The position numbers were made by a program, and so were the translations under genes. Positions 1 through 7,299 of a stretch of DNA of 10,639 bases are shown here, piece by piece; the stretch's first letter is position 1, and each line of letters opens with the position of its first letter. Location of the stretch: the NCBI GenBank assembly GCA_035601815.1, contig DATNNN010000281.1, positions 1-10,639 on the forward strand, in the 5' to 3' direction. Source of the DNA: DATNNN01 sp035601815 (GTDB lineage: Bacteria; Pseudomonadota; Alphaproteobacteria; Rhizobiales; Xanthobacteraceae). Under the pieces are notes generated by a model. That model did not search any database. It was not told the DNA's origin and saw only the letters and a program-made list of their open reading frames with translations.

Positions 1-398
1 AGGTATCGATTATCCTTCTGTCCGAATATCTTGCTCACGCTCGGCAAGGAAACGAAAGTGCGCCAGTGCAAGTCTGGAACCGGTGTCTACCGGGCGTGAG
101 CTGACTTCCGGGGGCTTATTGGCGATCGGACGGCTGCTTCAACTTCTCCTCTCGCCGATTAGCACGCGCCAGAGTGGTGATGAATGGCTGATTTCGCAAC
201 ATGTGGGGAAATACGACAAACCTCACAAGTCAACTTGAGGCACGCGCAAGTTTTCCAGATCACTGGGAAGCGGAGGGCGGCGGGTGATGAGTCAGTTTGA
301 TATTTGCGCGGCCTTTGCGCGCCCTCCAGCGTGATCAACATATCGAGGGCGGCGCCTTGTGTTAGGGCGGGGAGGACGTTAGACCGAAACTCCGTTCC
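1..398. other. Stretch with no convincing gene, downstream of the liv operon
   Basis: I see no recognisable gene here. On the plus strand one frame stays open from the window edge (position 2) to a TGA at 236-238. It could be the tail of a gene starting outside the window, but its translation resembles nothing I know and it lacks the codon bias of the genes further right. On the minus strand there is a 60-codon ATG frame at 341-159 that is rich in Cys and His; I do not call it a gene. Small inverted repeats are visible: CCGGT/ACCGG around a 4-nt loop at 80-93, and a near-palindrome with a bulge at 221-240. I found no clear hairpin plus T-run that would end the minus-strand operon. The base composition looks less GC-rich than in the coding part. 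Confidence 0.5.
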
Positions 399-836
399 CT
401 AATGCCCGGGGCGCGGCGACGACCGCCCGCTCCGCCCGTCACGGACTTCGTTCGACTCGAAGTGCAGGGTCTTGAGCACGCGGTCGCGCAGCCGGCCCGA
501 CAGGTCAAGGCGGAGCATCCACTCGCCATACATCTCGAGCTCGATCTTGGCCGCATAGGTGCCGAGCGCCTGGCCCGCTGTCGCTCTCACCGGCCGCACA
601 TTGTGCGCCATCGGCATCGAGGGCATGTCGGCGCCGACCATAATGTCGACCCCGCTGAGCGGCTCGCCAGTGCGGGCATCGAGAAGTCGGATCGTGCAGT
701 CATATTGCAATGACTTCTCCGTCGGCTTGCACGCAATATCCGCCTTGGCCCGCGTTTGGGCACCGGCCGGACTTGCACCGATAAGAACCGCGATTGCGGC
801 GGCGGTAAACAGGCGAACCGAGCGATGTACGATCAT
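399..836 (-). CDS. YtkA-like small exported protein
   Basis: This 145-residue protein is predicted to be secreted. Residues 1-26 form a signal peptide (basic start, hydrophobic stretch about 9-21, cleavage after ASPAGA). The mature part has two cysteines (C36 and C47) and a Met/His-rich core with ADMPSMPMAHNV at residues 69-80, followed by the GTYAAKIELEMYGEW and LRLDLSG blocks (about 92-114). That pattern fits the YtkA-like domain, an immunoglobulin-like fold also annotated as FixH-like; members often occur near copper or respiratory-oxidase genes. The tail (about 131-145) is basic and looks disordered. The gene starts only 20 bp after the livM-2 stop on the same strand, so it is probably the last gene of the transport operon. 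The start ATG has only a weak AAGATAG-like ribosome site, but no better start is seen. Its biochemical role is unknown; metal binding through the Met/His motif is inference. Confidence 0.8.
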   Translation of the reverse strand: MIVHRSVRLFTAAAIAVLIGASPAGAQTRAKADIACKPTEKSLQYDCTIRLLDARTGEPLSGVDIMVGADMPSMPMAHNVRPVRATAGQALGTYAAKIELEMYGEWMLRLDLSGRLRDRVLKTLHFESNEVRDGRSGRSSPRPGH

Positions 837-856
837 GAGTCGTTTCTATCTTGCAG

Positions 857-1798
857 TCATCCGGTGGTGCGATCCGAGATACTAAGCCTCGCCGCCGCCG
901 TCCGGACAATCTTTTTTCCCGCTTGCCGAATGTAATGAACGGCCTTTTCGTCGAGCAGGCCGCGCGGCCGCACGATGAGCAGGAGCGCCACCAGCCCGCC
1001 GAACACGATCATGCGATAGGCGGCGAACCAGCGCACTGACTCGAGCAATCCGATGTCGATGAGGACGCCGAGGAGCGGGCCGAGCGCGGTGCCGAGTCCG
1101 CCGATGATGCCGTAGGCGAGGGCGTGGACGCCGAGCATGATGTCGAACATGCGCGGCTCGATATAGGTGGTCATGTGGGCGAAGAGCCCGCCGCCGAGGC
1201 CGGCGACGGCGCCGGCGAGCGCCGCCGCCAGCACCTTGCAGCGCGCGACCGCGACGCCCTGGAGCGCCGCGAGCACGCGGTCCTCGCCGATCATGCGCAA
1301 GACCACGCCGAGCCGCGACCGCCCGAGCAGGAAGAAGCCGACGAGCGTCGCGGCCAGGATCGCCCAGATCACCAGCATGAACTGGAATGGGCTGACGTCG
1401 CTCTCGAAGATGTAGCGGATGCCACGGAAGCCGTCGGCGCCGGTCGGCCCCACCGGCTCGCCGTCCACCATCGCCTGGTAGTGGAAAAGCTCGAGCAGGA
1501 TGCGCACGGCCTCGGCGAAGGCAAGGGTGGCGATCGCGAAGTAGAGCCCGCGCAGGCGTAGCGTCGGCAGACCGACCAGCACCGCCGCCGCGGCCGCCGC
1601 GAGCGCGCCGAGGAGGAGGCCGGCCGCGAGCGGCCAGCCCCAGAGCGCGGTGGCGATGCCGGCGGCGTACGCTCCGATCGCGAAGAAGGCCTGCTGGCCG
1701 AAGGAAATCTCGCCGGTGAGCAGCAACAGATAGGCCGACAGCGCGAGAAATGAGATGACGCCGATGTTGGACAGGACACTGACAAGATAGTCGTCCAT
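857..1798 (-). CDS. livM: Liv-type ABC transporter permease, LivM family (second copy, LivM-2)
   Basis: This 313-residue inner-membrane protein is the LivM-like half of a HAAT-family importer channel. It is highly hydrophobic, with the family's usual series of membrane helices. LivM hallmarks seen are LLLLTGEISFGQQAFFAIGAYAAG (about residues 24-47), the cytoplasmic coupling loop around 161-182 with GVVLRMIGED, GLGGGLFAH at 200-208, and the VRPRGLLD signature at 276-283, followed by a basic cytoplasmic tail of about 30 residues. It starts 9 bp after the livH-2 stop, so the two are surely co-transcribed and probably co-translated. It shares blocks with the first LivM in the operon, including TLAFxEAVR, the GLGGGLFAH motif and the VRPRGLLD end at the same residue numbers, but differs widely elsewhere. 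It is therefore an old paralogue and not a recent copy. Substrate specificity cannot be deduced. Confidence 0.93.
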   Translation of the reverse strand: MDDYLVSVLSNIGVISFLALSAYLLLLTGEISFGQQAFFAIGAYAAGIATALWGWPLAAGLLLGALAAAAAAVLVGLPTLRLRGLYFAIATLAFAEAVRILLELFHYQAMVDGEPVGPTGADGFRGIRYIFESDVSPFQFMLVIWAILAATLVGFFLLGRSRLGVVLRMIGEDRVLAALQGVAVARCKVLAAALAGAVAGLGGGLFAHMTTYIEPRMFDIMLGVHALAYGIIGGLGTALGPLLGVLIDIGLLESVRWFAAYRMIVFGGLVALLLIVRPRGLLDEKAVHYIRQAGKKIVRTAAARLSISDRTTG

Positions 1799-1807
1799 GG
1801 GCCGCGC

Positions 1808-2698
1808 CTATTTCTCGATCATCGTCTCGCCGGCCGGCGGCGCGCCGAACAGCCCGCCGGGCCGGAGCACGAGGCAGGCGAACAAGAGGCCATAGGCCAC
1901 CAGATCGCGAATCTGCGGACCGAAATGCCATTGGCTGTGCATCTCGACGATGCCGAGCACGAGGCCGCCGACGACGGCGCCCGGGATCGAGCCGAGCCCG
2001 CCGATCATCATGGCGATCAGCCCCTTGATCGTCGCCCACATGCCGAACATGGGGGTCACCTGCTGGTCGACGGCGAGCACGAGGTAGCCGGCGACGCCGC
2101 CGATCGCCGAGGCCAGGGCGAACGCGACGATCAGCGATTTCTTCACGTCGACGCCGACGAGGTGGGCGGCGACGGTGTCGTTGATGATGGCGCGCAAGCC
2201 GAGGCCGTAGCGCGTGCGGTAGATCAGGACGGAGATGGCGGCGGTGAGCACCGCGGTGCAGGCGAGCACGATCAGGTGGTCGGGCCGCACCAGGAGCGGG
2301 CCGAGCGCGAGGGGCGCCGCGGTCGACAGCGGCGGAAACGCATAGGTGTGGCGCGGCAGGATCAGGATCGCCGCCTGCTCGAGCTGCATCCAGATTGCGA
2401 AACTCGACACCATGGAGGCTACGCCTGCGCCAGCCGCCATGGGGGCGAAGCAGAGCCGCTCCACGTAGATGCCGGCCAGCGCCGCGCCCGCGACGGCGAC
2501 GAGCGCCACCACCAACGAGGGCGCGCCGTACTGCACGTAGAGGAAGGTGCCGAGATAGGCGCCCACCATAATCGACGGTCCGAACGACAGGTTGAGGCGG
2601 CGCATGACCCCGAAGATCAACGTGAAGCCGAGCGCGAGCAGCGCGTAGGACGATCCCGCCATCACGCCGTCGAGGGTATTCTGGGCGAAGTCGATCAT
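1808..2698 (-). CDS. livH: Liv-type ABC transporter permease, LivH family (second copy, LivH-2)
   Basis: This 296-residue integral membrane protein is the LivH-like partner of LivM-2. The N-terminus has the classic LivH block SSYALLALGFTLIFGVMRRLNLS (residues 16-38). The coupling loop facing the ATPase lies at about 165-184 (GLGLRAI...AAHLVGV), the IGGLGSIPGAVVGG motif is at 232-245, and the protein ends with LRPGGLFG (278-285). All these are intact, so the protein looks functional. It begins 15 bp after the livF stop, with a GGGAAAGGG-type ribosome site in the gap, and is followed 9 bp later by livM-2. It has the same length as the first LivH of the operon (296 residues) but a clearly different sequence in the middle, around 80-160, where substrate-path residues would differ. 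It lies downstream of the ATPase genes, an unusual place for a second permease. Confidence 0.93.
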   Translation of the reverse strand: MIDFAQNTLDGVMAGSSYALLALGFTLIFGVMRRLNLSFGPSIMVGAYLGTFLYVQYGAPSLVVALVAVAGAALAGIYVERLCFAPMAAGAGVASMVSSFAIWMQLEQAAILILPRHTYAFPPLSTAAPLALGPLLVRPDHLIVLACTAVLTAAISVLIYRTRYGLGLRAIINDTVAAHLVGVDVKKSLIVAFALASAIGGVAGYLVLAVDQQVTPMFGMWATIKGLIAMMIGGLGSIPGAVVGGLVLGIVEMHSQWHFGPQIRDLVAYGLLFACLVLRPGGLFGAPPAGETMIEK

Positions 2699-2713
2699 CG
2701 TGCCCTTTCCCGC

Positions 2714-3433
2714 TCAGGCGCCGGTGCGCCGGGTTCCCAGATAGGCGCGCTGGATGACCTCGTCTTCGGCGAGGGCGCCGGGCGAGCCGTCGAAGGTCAC
2801 GCGCCCTTGCTCAACCAGATAGAAATGGTGCGCCACCTGAAGCGCCATGTGGGCGTTCTGTTCGACCAGAAAGACGCTGGTGCCGTCGCGATTGAGCTCG
2901 GCGATGATGCGGAAGATTTCCGCGACCACGAGCGGCGCCAGACCGAGCGACGGCTCGTCCATGAGCAGGAGGCGCGGGCGGGACATGAGCGCACGGGCGA
3001 CCGCGAGCATCTGCTGCTCGCCGCCAGAGAGCGTGCCCGCGAGTTGGTCGCGGCGCTCGGCCAGGTGCGGAAAGCGCGCGTACATGCGCTCGACGTCGGC
3101 CGCGATCTCGCGCTTGTCGCGGCGCTGGTAGGCGCCGGCGAGCAGGTTCTCGCGCACGTCCATCTGCGGGAACACGAGCCGGTTCTCCGGCACGAGCGCC
3201 ACCCCGTTCGCCACGATGCGCGCCGGCGACAGCCCGACCAGCTCCGTTCCCTCGAGCCGGATCGATCCGCGGCGCGGCTTGAGGATGCCCGCGATTGTCA
3301 TCATCAGCGTGGTCTTGCCGGCGCCGTTCGGCCCGAGCAGACAGGTGATCTGGCCCTTGCCGACATGCAGCGAGACGCCCTTGAGGGCTTCGATCTTGCC
3401 GTAGGCGGTGACGAGATCGGCTACGTCGAGCAT
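2714..3433 (-). CDS. livF: Liv-type ABC transporter ATP-binding protein LivF
   Basis: This 239-residue cytoplasmic ATPase drives the importer together with LivG. Walker A is GPNGAGKTT at residues 34-42, the ABC signature LSGGEQQ at 135-141, and Walker B LLLMDE at 155-160, followed by the D-loop region SLGL. VPEN at 81-84 sits where other ABC ATPases have a Q-loop glutamine, and VEQN at 190-193 replaces the switch histidine. Both substitutions are normal for LivF and separate it from LivG. The protein ends in the usual AYLG block. The ATG lies 7 bp after the livG stop, with GAGG as ribosome site inside the end of livG, so the two are probably translationally coupled. All catalytic elements are present, and the length is typical for LivF (about 235-240). 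Confidence 0.95.
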   Translation of the reverse strand: MLDVADLVTAYGKIEALKGVSLHVGKGQITCLLGPNGAGKTTLMMTIAGILKPRRGSIRLEGTELVGLSPARIVANGVALVPENRLVFPQMDVRENLLAGAYQRRDKREIAADVERMYARFPHLAERRDQLAGTLSGGEQQMLAVARALMSRPRLLLMDEPSLGLAPLVVAEIFRIIAELNRDGTSVFLVEQNAHMALQVAHHFYLVEQGRVTFDGSPGALAEDEVIQRAYLGTRRTGA

Positions 3434-3440
3434 CGAATCC

Positions 3441-4193
3441 TCACGCGACCTTGGCGGTGCCGAGATAGGCTTCGCGCACGAGCGGGTCGGCCTGGACCTT
3501 GGCCGGCGTGCCTTCGGCGATTTTCTGGCCGAAGTTGAGCACCGCGATGCGGTCGGTGACCGACATGACGAGCTCCATGTGATGCTCGATCAGGAGGACG
3601 GTGAGGCCCTGCTGGCGGAGCTTGCGGATGCGCTCTTCTAGCTGGGCGATCTCCTCGGCGTTCATGCCGGCGGCGGGCTCGTCGAGTAACAGCAGCGAGG
3701 GCCGTCCCGCGAGCGCGCGGGCGAACTCCAGCCGCCGCTGCTCGCCGAAGGCAAGGTTGGCCGCGAGCTCGCCCTGCTTGTGGGCGAGATCGAAGAAGGC
3801 GAGCGTGCGCTCGATCTCGGCCCGCGCCCGGCGAGAGCCGCCGAGCCAGCGGCGGAAGAAGCCTTGCTCGACCGGAGCCTGCCCGCCGTTCTGCGCCACC
3901 CACAGGTTTTGCCAGACGGTGAGCTGCCCGAACAGGCGGATGTTCTGGAAGGTGCGGGCGATGCCGCGCGCCGTGCGCTGGTGCGGCGGCAGCCTAGTGA
4001 TGTCCTCGCCGCGGAACAGGATGCGGCCGTCGGTGACGGAAAACAGGCCGCAGACCAAATTGACGATTGTCGACTTGCCCGAGCCGTTCGGCCCGATCAG
4101 GCCGAAGATCTCACCCGCGGCGACAGAAAGATCGACGCCGTCGACCGCGCGCACGCCGCCGAAATGCTTACTCAGCGCGTTGAGCTCGAGCAC
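3441..4193 (-). CDS. livG: Liv-type ABC transporter ATP-binding protein LivG
   Basis: This 250-residue cytoplasmic ATPase is the second nucleotide-binding subunit of the importer. Walker A is GPNGSGKST at 34-42, the Q-loop is in TFQNIRLF at 81-88 (Q83), the degenerate LivG-type signature LAFGEQRRLE is at 147-156, Walker B LLLLDEPAAGMN at 167-178, and the switch histidine is in IEHHME (H204). The C-terminus has EAYLG, typical of the family. The start is a GTG at 4193, inside the last 26 bp of livM-1. It is preceded by a consensus AAGGAG with a 7-nt spacer, which is why I chose this start. The overlap suggests translational coupling to livM-1. All catalytic residues are intact. It is the only livG in the window and presumably serves both permease pairs. 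Confidence 0.95.
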   Translation of the reverse strand: MLELNALSKHFGGVRAVDGVDLSVAAGEIFGLIGPNGSGKSTIVNLVCGLFSVTDGRILFRGEDITRLPPHQRTARGIARTFQNIRLFGQLTVWQNLWVAQNGGQAPVEQGFFRRWLGGSRRARAEIERTLAFFDLAHKQGELAANLAFGEQRRLEFARALAGRPSLLLLDEPAAGMNAEEIAQLEERIRKLRQQGLTVLLIEHHMELVMSVTDRIAVLNFGQKIAEGTPAKVQADPLVREAYLGTAKVA

Positions 4194-5097
4194 CGGCGGG
4201 CTCCTTGTTGCGGACGAACAGGCGTTTGAGGGCGGCGGTGGTTCCGGCGTCCAAGAGGCCGCGCGGCCGCACGTTCATGGCGAGCAGGATGAGGGCGCCG
4301 AACAGGAGATTGCGCCAATCGCCGAGGAAACGCAGGCCCTCGATCAGAAATCCCTGGATGAAGATCACGGCCAACAGCGTGCCGAAAACGTTCGAGAGCC
4401 CGCCGAGAATGGAATAGGCGACGGCGAACGTCGCGAGCACGACGCCGAACTGGATGTGCTCGATGTGCGTCGTGTAATGCGCAAACAGACCGCCCCCAAG
4501 CCCCGCGATCAAGCCGCCGATGGTCATGGCGAAGACCTTCACGGCCGTGATGTTGATACCGGAGCTTTGCGCCGCGACCTCGTCCTCGCCGACCGCGCGC
4601 AACACGGCGCCGGCGCGCGAGTGGTCCATCCACCACAGCGCCGCCATCACGGCCATGACGATCACCCAGATGAACACCATGACGTCGAACGTGGTCCAGC
4701 CGTGCTCCGGGAAGTAGCGGATTTGGCGGAAGCCCTCGCCACCGTGCGGCCCGATGCGCAACTCGCCGCGATTGAGCTGGTAGGTGAAGTTGAAGAAGAA
4801 CAGGCGCACCGCCTCGCCGAAGGCGAGGGTGGCGACCACTAGCATCAGGCCCTTCACCCGCAGCGCGGGAAAGCTCACCGCGCAGGCGATCAGGCCCGCG
4901 ACCAGCGAGCCCATGACGAGGGCGGGAATGAGCGGCCAGCCGCCGAGCACGGTAAGCATGCCCGCGACATAGGCGCCGATCGCGAAAAATCCGGCCTGAG
5001 CGAGGCTGACCTGGCCGGTCAAGAGCACGCAGTAGGCCGAAAGTCCAAGCAGCGTATGGATGCCGACGATCTGGAGAAGGCCAAGATAGAAATCCAT
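4168..5097 (-). CDS. livM: Liv-type ABC transporter permease, LivM family (first copy, LivM-1)
   Basis: This 309-residue inner-membrane permease is the partner of LivH-1. I chose the ATG at 5097, which begins MDFYLGLLQIVG like the second LivM, and not the longer open frame that continues upstream to 5532: that extension would run through livH-1 and reads as low-complexity Arg/Ala-rich shadow sequence. Family blocks seen are LLTGQVSLAQAGFFAIGAY (about 25-43), LAFGEAVRLF (91-100), the coupling loop with GAVLRAVGED (163-172), GLGGGLFAH at 199-207 and VRPRGLLD at 276-283. The start is 8 bp after the livH-1 stop, and the 3' end overlaps livG by 26 bp. The tail after residue 283 is a basic cytoplasmic extension whose codons double as the ribosome site and start of livG. 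Confidence 0.94.
   Translation of the reverse strand: MDFYLGLLQIVGIHTLLGLSAYCVLLTGQVSLAQAGFFAIGAYVAGMLTVLGGWPLIPALVMGSLVAGLIACAVSFPALRVKGLMLVVATLAFGEAVRLFFFNFTYQLNRGELRIGPHGGEGFRQIRYFPEHGWTTFDVMVFIWVIVMAVMAALWWMDHSRAGAVLRAVGEDEVAAQSSGINITAVKVFAMTIGGLIAGLGGGLFAHYTTHIEHIQFGVVLATFAVAYSILGGLSNVFGTLLAVIFIQGFLIEGLRFLGDWRNLLFGALILLAMNVRPRGLLDAGTTAALKRLFVRNKEPAGARAQRAE
4201..4206 (-). promoter_or_regulatory. Ribosome binding site deciding the GTG start of livG
   Basis: Read on the minus strand, AAGGAG stands 7 nt before the GTG at 4193. It lies within the last codons of livM-1. This near-perfect Shine-Dalgarno sequence is the reason to accept the unusual start codon and the overlap of the two genes. 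Confidence 0.75.
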
Positions 5098-5105
5098 GGC
5101 GTCTC

Positions 5106-5996
5106 TCAGTCGTGGCCCTGGTCGGGGGCGAACATGCCGCCCGGCCGGAACACGAGAAAGGCGAACAGGAGCAGCATGACGTAGAAGTCGCGCTCGGACA
5201 CCCCGCGGAAGAACTGGAACAGGTTCTCGAGGCCGCCGACCAGGAGGCCGGCGATGATCGCGCCCGGGATCGAGCCGAGGCCGCCGATGACGGTGACGAT
5301 CAGCCCTTTGACGGTGAGCGGCAGCGACAAGAGCGGCGACAGCATGCCGATGGCGGCCCCGGTCATGGCGCCGGCGACGCCGCCGAGAACGCCGGTGACG
5401 ACGAAGGTGAGCACGTTCACGCGAGTGAGGCCGATGCCGCAGAGCTGCGCCGCCGTCGGCTGCTGCGAAACCGCGCGCGTGGCGAGCCCGAGCCGGGTGC
5501 GGTAGAGGAGGAGCAGCAAGAGCACCATGCATACGCAGCCGAGCCCGAACACGAACATCAGGTCGCCGCGCAGATTGAACGGGCCGGCCGGCACGATGAC
5601 GCTTGAGAACAGCGCGGGATAGGCGAGCGGAACGCCCGCCGTCGCGTGCACGATGATCTCGTCGATCAAGAGCAGGAGGCCGACCGTGGACATCAGGGTG
5701 GCGAGCGGATTGGCGAGCGGAATGAAGTGGAAGGCGACGAGGTAGACGATTCCGCCGATCACGCCGCCGGCAACGGCGGCGAGCGCGAAGACCAAGAGCG
5801 CAGGCGCCTTGATGCCGGCGAGAATCAAGAGGCTGGCATAGGCGGCGCCGATCGAGGCCGCGGCATAGGACAGATTGATCTTGTGCATCACGCCGAAGAT
5901 CAGCGTGAAGCCGATGCCCAGAATCGCGTAGGTCGCGCCGAACAGCACGCCGTCGGCGATCGTCTGCACAATGTCGATAAAATCAAGCAGGTCCAC
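5106..5996 (-). CDS. livH: Liv-type ABC transporter permease, LivH family (first copy, LivH-1)
   Basis: This 296-residue integral membrane protein has the LivH plan: an N-terminal block ATYAILGIGFTLIFGVMHKINLS (21-43), several hydrophobic helices, a coupling loop near 169-187 (LGLATRAV...AAQLCGI), VIGGLGSIPGAIIAG at 236-250, and the closing FRPGGMF at 283-289. The start is a GTG at 5996, with GGGGAAGG a few bases upstream as ribosome site. It is the first permease gene after the binding protein, from which it is separated by 85 bp containing a strong hairpin. livM-1 follows after 8 bp. Compared with LivH-2, the N-terminal and C-terminal motifs match well while the region around 55-165 is very different, as expected for permeases that split long ago. 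Confidence 0.94.
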   Translation of the reverse strand: MDLLDFIDIVQTIADGVLFGATYAILGIGFTLIFGVMHKINLSYAAASIGAAYASLLILAGIKAPALLVFALAAVAGGVIGGIVYLVAFHFIPLANPLATLMSTVGLLLLIDEIIVHATAGVPLAYPALFSSVIVPAGPFNLRGDLMFVFGLGCVCMVLLLLLLYRTRLGLATRAVSQQPTAAQLCGIGLTRVNVLTFVVTGVLGGVAGAMTGAAIGMLSPLLSLPLTVKGLIVTVIGGLGSIPGAIIAGLLVGGLENLFQFFRGVSERDFYVMLLLFAFLVFRPGGMFAPDQGHD

Positions 5997-6035
5997 GGGT
6001 CGCCTTCCCCGCCGGCCGCGGTCTCAGGACGGTGA

Positions 6036-6061
6036 CGGATCGCGGCGAGCGCCGCGATCCG
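6036..6061 (-). promoter_or_regulatory. Perfect 11-bp hairpin between binding-protein gene and livH-1
   Basis: Arms at 6036-6046 and 6051-6061 pair perfectly over 11 bp around a 4-nt loop. The hairpin sits in the 85-bp gap after the binding-protein stop. No T-run follows it on the minus strand, so it is unlikely to be a simple intrinsic terminator. In binding-protein-dependent transport operons such as malEFG, a hairpin at this place protects the upstream mRNA from 3' decay and keeps binding protein in excess over permease. That role here is inferred. Confidence 0.65.
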
Positions 6062-6081
6062 CCTCCGCGTTTACGGAAGGC

Positions 6082-7281
6082 TCAGGAAGATGGCTTGTAG
6101 AGCACCTGCCAGCTTCCACGTAGTGCGTGCACGTAGAGGAACGGCTTGATCGCCTCGCGGTCGGCGGTGCGCCCGATCTTACCGAGCAGACCGTTGGTTT
6201 CTTTCAGTGCGGCGAGCCCGGCGCGCATCTTCTCGCGATCGGCGGCCACGGTGTTGGGCTTGGCCATGATCTTCTGTGCCTCGATCACGTCCTTGAGAAT
6301 GAACATGATCTCGTAGGCCGCCGCGCTATGGAGATCGGCGCTGCCGCCGAACTTTGCCACCTGCTCGGCCGCCTTGATCGCCGCCGGCGTGACCGGCGCG
6401 AAGCTCGTCGGGATGATGATGCCCTCCGCCTGCTCGGCGCACCCCTGCAGCGTCTCGATCGACGACGACGAGGTGAGGCCGATCAAGAGCTTCGGCTTCA
6501 CGCCTTGACGCTGCATCTCCTTCAGCAGGCCGCAGGTGGTGAAGGGGTGCGCCGAGATCGCGACTATGTCGGCGTTGGCCCGCTTCATCTCGCGCACCTG
6601 CGTCGAGAAGGTGGTATCGGCGAGCAGCCACTCGCTGGTACCGAGGACCTGGAGCCCGTTCGCTTCAGCCTGCGCCTTGATCACGCCATAGGTGGCGTTG
6701 GAATGGGCGAAGTCCTTCTCGACGCCGCCATAGATCGTCTTCAGCTCCGGATGTTGCGCCTTCACCCACGCGAACAGCGATTTGTACATCTCGAACTCGC
6801 TGGGGACGTTGCGGAATGCCCACTCGGAGATCTTGGCAAGCCCGCCCTTGGCGGCGACGTCGGCGATGATCGGGAACTGCAGGCCGGTGTCGGAGGCGTC
6901 GCCGACCTTCTTCTGCAGGATGCCGAACAGAGATTCCGCGACGTTAGAGCACGTCGGTCCCACCGCCACGAATGCGTCGCTCGACGCGATGCGGCGGATC
7001 ACCGAGATGCCTTCTTCGGCGTTGCAGCGGTCATCGAGGAACTCGACAGTGATCTTGGCCTTGGTCCCGTCGCCGAGCGTGACGCCGCCGGCCTTGTTGA
7101 TCTCCTCGGCGGCGGCCTTCATCGCGGCTTCACTGTTGATGCCAAACACGCGGACGACGCCGGACTTGGCGCCGAAGCCGGTGATCTTGATGGTGCGTTC
7201 CTGCGCAGAGGCTGGGCTCGCGAGGGCAAGCCCCGCGATCACACCGAGCGATGCAATCAGGGCTGCGGGTCGTTTCAGCAT
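6082..7281 (-). CDS. Periplasmic substrate-binding protein of a Liv-type (HAAT) ABC importer
   Basis: This 399-residue protein captures the substrate in the periplasm and delivers it to the permease. I place the start at ATG 7281 and not at 7320, because GGGGAGGA stands 6 nt before it and a textbook signal peptide begins there: KR at 3-4, a hydrophobic core, and cleavage after ASPASA (residue 26). The mature part begins QERTIKITGFG and has the type I periplasmic binding protein architecture (Peripla_BP_6 type). Recognisable blocks are INSEAAMKAAAEEINKAGG (about 48-66), VEFLDDRCN with C86, VAVGPTCSN with C111, and AYEIMFILKD late in the protein. C86 and C111, with two further cysteines in TTCG and QGCA, could form disulphides. 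The length fits the family. It is the first gene of the operon. Ligands of the family include branched-chain amino acids, amides, urea and aromatic or aliphatic acids; the sequence alone does not tell which. Confidence 0.93.
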   Translation of the reverse strand: MLKRPAALIASLGVIAGLALASPASAQERTIKITGFGAKSGVVRVFGINSEAAMKAAAEEINKAGGVTLGDGTKAKITVEFLDDRCNAEEGISVIRRIASSDAFVAVGPTCSNVAESLFGILQKKVGDASDTGLQFPIIADVAAKGGLAKISEWAFRNVPSEFEMYKSLFAWVKAQHPELKTIYGGVEKDFAHSNATYGVIKAQAEANGLQVLGTSEWLLADTTFSTQVREMKRANADIVAISAHPFTTCGLLKEMQRQGVKPKLLIGLTSSSSIETLQGCAEQAEGIIIPTSFAPVTPAAIKAAEQVAKFGGSADLHSAAAYEIMFILKDVIEAQKIMAKPNTVAADREKMRAGLAALKETNGLLGKIGRTADREAIKPFLYVHALRGSWQVLYKPSS

Positions 7282-7299
7282 GGTATTTCCTCCCCTCCA

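Noticed and set aside
2..238. Open frame from the window edge that might be the 3' end of a plus-strand gene
   Set aside because: 78 codons open by chance is not rare in this DNA, and the translation shows no known motif or the expected codon bias.
300..398. Intrinsic terminator for the liv operon
   Set aside because: Only 4- to 5-bp stems without a T-run on the minus strand were seen; I cannot support a terminator.
882..2039. 385-codon minus-strand frame overlapping livM-2 and livH-2 in another frame
   Set aside because: The sequence is almost only Arg, Ala, Gly and Pro, as expected from an out-of-frame reading of GC-rich permease genes.
1925..3538. 537-codon open frame on the plus strand opposite livH-2 and livF
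   Set aside because: It lies antisense to two genes with intact family motifs, its translation is an Arg/Asp/Glu/His-rich shadow of GC-rich codons, and no domain is recognisable.
3601..4842. 413-codon plus-strand open frame opposite livG and livM-1
   Set aside because: It is antisense to clear transporter genes and of low-complexity composition, a common artefact of GC-rich coding DNA.
5098..5532. Upstream extension of livM-1 to a start at 5532
   Set aside because: It would add 145 residues running entirely inside livH-1 in another frame; the ATG at 5097 gives a protein that aligns with LivM-2 from the first residue.
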